A stretch of 7,581 bases of DNA from Rhodoferax sp. (GTDB lineage Bacteria; Pseudomonadota; Gammaproteobacteria; Burkholderiales; Burkholderiaceae_C). Shown here piece by piece: positions 6,099 through 7,581 of the stretch. The stretch is from assembly GCA_029865675.1 (NCBI GenBank), contig JARXAU010000111.1, positions 1-7,581 on the forward strand, read 5' to 3'. Within the stretch, counting starts at the first letter, position 1, and each line of letters opens with the position of its first letter. The position numbers were made by a program, and so were the translations under genes. The notes under the pieces are model-generated. The model saw only the letters and a program-made list of their open reading frames with translations. It had not been told where the DNA came from and did no database searches.

Positions 6099-7562
6099 TT
6101 ACTGAAACGCCACCTCCGCAAAGCTCCTTAACTTGCGGCTATGCAACTGATCCAACCCACGCGCGCGAAGCAACTCCACGGCGCGCATGCCGATGCGCAG
6201 GTGCTGGTCTACGCGTTCGCGGTAGAAGTGGTTGGCCATGCCGGGGAGTTTGATCTCGCCGTGCAGCGGCTTGTCGCTTACGCACAAAAGCGTGCCGTAG
6301 GGCACCCGAAAGCGAAAACCGTTGGCGGCGATGGTGGCGCTCTCCATGTCCAGCGCCACGGCGCGGCTTTGGCTAAAGCGGCGCTGGGGCTGGTTGTTGG
6401 GCAGCAGTTCCCAGTTGCGGTTGTCGGTGCTGGCCACGGTGCCGGTGCGCAAAATGCTTTTCAGCGCCGCGCCTTGCAAGCCCGTTACGTCGGCCACGGC
6501 TTGCTCGAGCGCCACTTGAATTTCGGCCAACGCAGGTATGGGCACCCACAGCGGCAGCTCTTCATCAAGCACATGGTCTTCGCGCACATAGCCATGGGCC
6601 AACACATAGTCGCCTAGCTGCTGGGTGTTGCGCAGGCCGGCGCAGTGGCCCAGCATCATCCAGGCGTGTGGGCGCAGCACGGCAATGTGATCGGTGATGT
6701 TTTTGGCGTTTGCCGGGCCCACACCGATGTTGACCATGGTGATGCCGCTGCGGTCCGCACGCACCAGGTGGTAGCCCGGCATTTGCGGAAGCCGGGGTGG
6801 GCTGCTGCCGTGGCTGGCGGGCACCGCGTGCGGCGCGCTGGCGCGGTGGGTAACCAGGTTGCCCGGCTCCACAAAAGCAATATAGGGGCTGGCCGGGTCC
6901 GCCATGGCGGCGCGGCCCATGGCGATGAATTCGTCGATGTAGAACTGGTAATTGGTAAACAGCACAAAGTTCTGAAAGTGCTCCGGCAGCGTGCCGGTGT
7001 AGTGGCGCAGGCGGTGCAGCGAATAGTCCACACGCGGCGCGGTAAACAGCGACAGGGGCTGCGGCTCGCCCGCGCGGGGCTCGTAGGTGCCGTTGGCAAT
7101 GCCGTCGTCCATGGCGGCCAGGTCGGGCAGGTCAAACACATCGCGCATACGCGCACGCCGCGCGGCGTCCATCGTGCCTTCAATATGGTCGTTCTCGGCA
7201 AACGAAAAATGCACGGGGATGGGCTGCGTGCTGGTGCCCACCTCCAGCTCCACGCCGTGGTTGTGCAGCAGCAGCGCAAACTGGTGGCGGTAGTAGCTGT
7301 GGAACAGGTCGGGGCGCGTGAGCGTGGTCTCAAAGCGGCCCGGGCCTTCCACAAATCCGTAGCTCAAGCCCGCGCCTTCGGGGTGGCCCCTGCGCGAGGC
7401 GGTTTCGGTCTGAATGCGCACCAGCGGGTAGCAGGCGCGCACAGGGCCGCCTAGCTCCTCGCCGGCCACAAAGCGCTGCATGCATTCCCGCAAATGGGCA
7501 ATGCTGGCTTCATAAATGCGCTGCACCTGCGCCAGCGCCGCGTCGGCATCACTAAAGCGCAT
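6099..7562 (-). CDS. amn: AMP nucleosidase, proteobacterial type (5' end possibly beyond window)
   Basis: Amn hydrolyses AMP to adenine and ribose 5-phosphate in the cytoplasm, draining adenylate and feeding purine salvage. From the ATG at 7562 the protein has 487 residues, close to the 484 of E. coli Amn. The N-terminal Amn-specific domain spans about 1-200. The C-terminal nucleoside-phosphorylase-fold domain has the family blocks ITMVNIGVGPANAKNITDH (274-292), MLGHCAGLR (303-311), GDYVLAHGYVREDHVLDEELP (split across 317-337), RTGTVASTDNRNWEL (372-386), AVALDMESATIAANG (401-415) and LLCVSDKPLHGEIKLPG (425-441). Asp430 in VSDKP is at the usual catalytic position, so the enzyme looks intact. 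The start is uncertain: the frame stays open to the window edge, the 19 bases before 7562 contain no Shine-Dalgarno sequence, and they would add FIAP just before the ATG. A start a few codons outside the window is therefore plausible. Confidence 0.93.
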   Translation of the reverse strand: MRFSDADAALAQVQRIYEASIAHLRECMQRFVAGEELGGPVRACYPLVRIQTETASRRGHPEGAGLSYGFVEGPGRFETTLTRPDLFHSYYRHQFALLLHNHGVELEVGTSTQPIPVHFSFAENDHIEGTMDAARRARMRDVFDLPDLAAMDDGIANGTYEPRAGEPQPLSLFTAPRVDYSLHRLRHYTGTLPEHFQNFVLFTNYQFYIDEFIAMGRAAMADPASPYIAFVEPGNLVTHRASAPHAVPASHGSSPPRLPQMPGYHLVRADRSGITMVNIGVGPANAKNITDHIAVLRPHAWMMLGHCAGLRNTQQLGDYVLAHGYVREDHVLDEELPLWVPIPALAEIQVALEQAVADVTGLQGAALKSILRTGTVASTDNRNWELLPNNQPQRRFSQSRAVALDMESATIAANGFRFRVPYGTLLCVSDKPLHGEIKLPGMANHFYRERVDQHLRIGMRAVELLRARGLDQLHSRKLRSFAEVAFQ

Positions 7563-7581
7563 GGGCGCGATGAAAGGGGGG

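Noticed and set aside
6645..7454. Open frame of 269 codons on the plus strand, with another at 6141-6617, both opposite amn
   Set aside because: They mirror a conserved, complete amn gene in G+C-rich DNA, where antisense frames stay open. Their translations are Val/His/Arg/Gly-rich with no domain.

Overview
The window looks like chromosomal DNA of a beta-proteobacterium, most likely Burkholderiales/Comamonadaceae. This rests on the high G+C, the NodI/NodJ-type exporter pair, the proteobacterial AMP nucleosidase and the Tat-exported PhoX phosphatase. No database search was possible, so the genus is unknown. I see no rRNA, tRNA, CRISPR array, insertion sequence or phage gene.

Layout, left to right. 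(1) 1-1224, minus strand: a two-gene ABC-2 exporter. The NodI-like ATPase comes first in transcription, and the NodJ-like permease starts one base after its stop and runs off the left edge. (2) About 290 bases without a gene, holding one small dyad. (3) 1517-2296, plus strand: an exported protein of unknown function that looks like an outer-membrane beta barrel, with a good ribosome binding site. (4) 2372-3403, minus strand and convergent with it: a small lipoprotein with two adhesin-type Ig-like repeats and a beta-rich tail. Its lipoprotein signal peptide appears broken by one base at a run of seven T (3351-3357 on the given strand). (5) 3404-3685: a spacer with a probable terminator for phoX and a cluster of GATCTC half-sites. 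(6) 3686-6007, minus: a large PhoX-type alkaline phosphatase with a Tat signal. Its Shine-Dalgarno sequence lies in a 7-bp inverted repeat. (7) 6099-7562, minus: AMP nucleosidase (amn), nearly complete, possibly starting just beyond the right edge.

How the genes fit together: amn and phoX are codirectional with a 91-base gap. Both can be linked to phosphate and nucleotide salvage: Amn splits AMP inside the cell, and PhoX releases phosphate from organic phosphates outside. The lipoprotein, the barrel protein and PhoX are all predicted to be exported to the envelope, but nothing shows that they form one system.

The observations most worth checking are the reversible-looking frameshift in the lipoprotein signal, the hairpin over the phoX ribosome binding site, the unassigned barrel protein, and the two-repeat adhesin-type lipoprotein beside phoX. 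I found no convincing evidence of an entirely new biological system.
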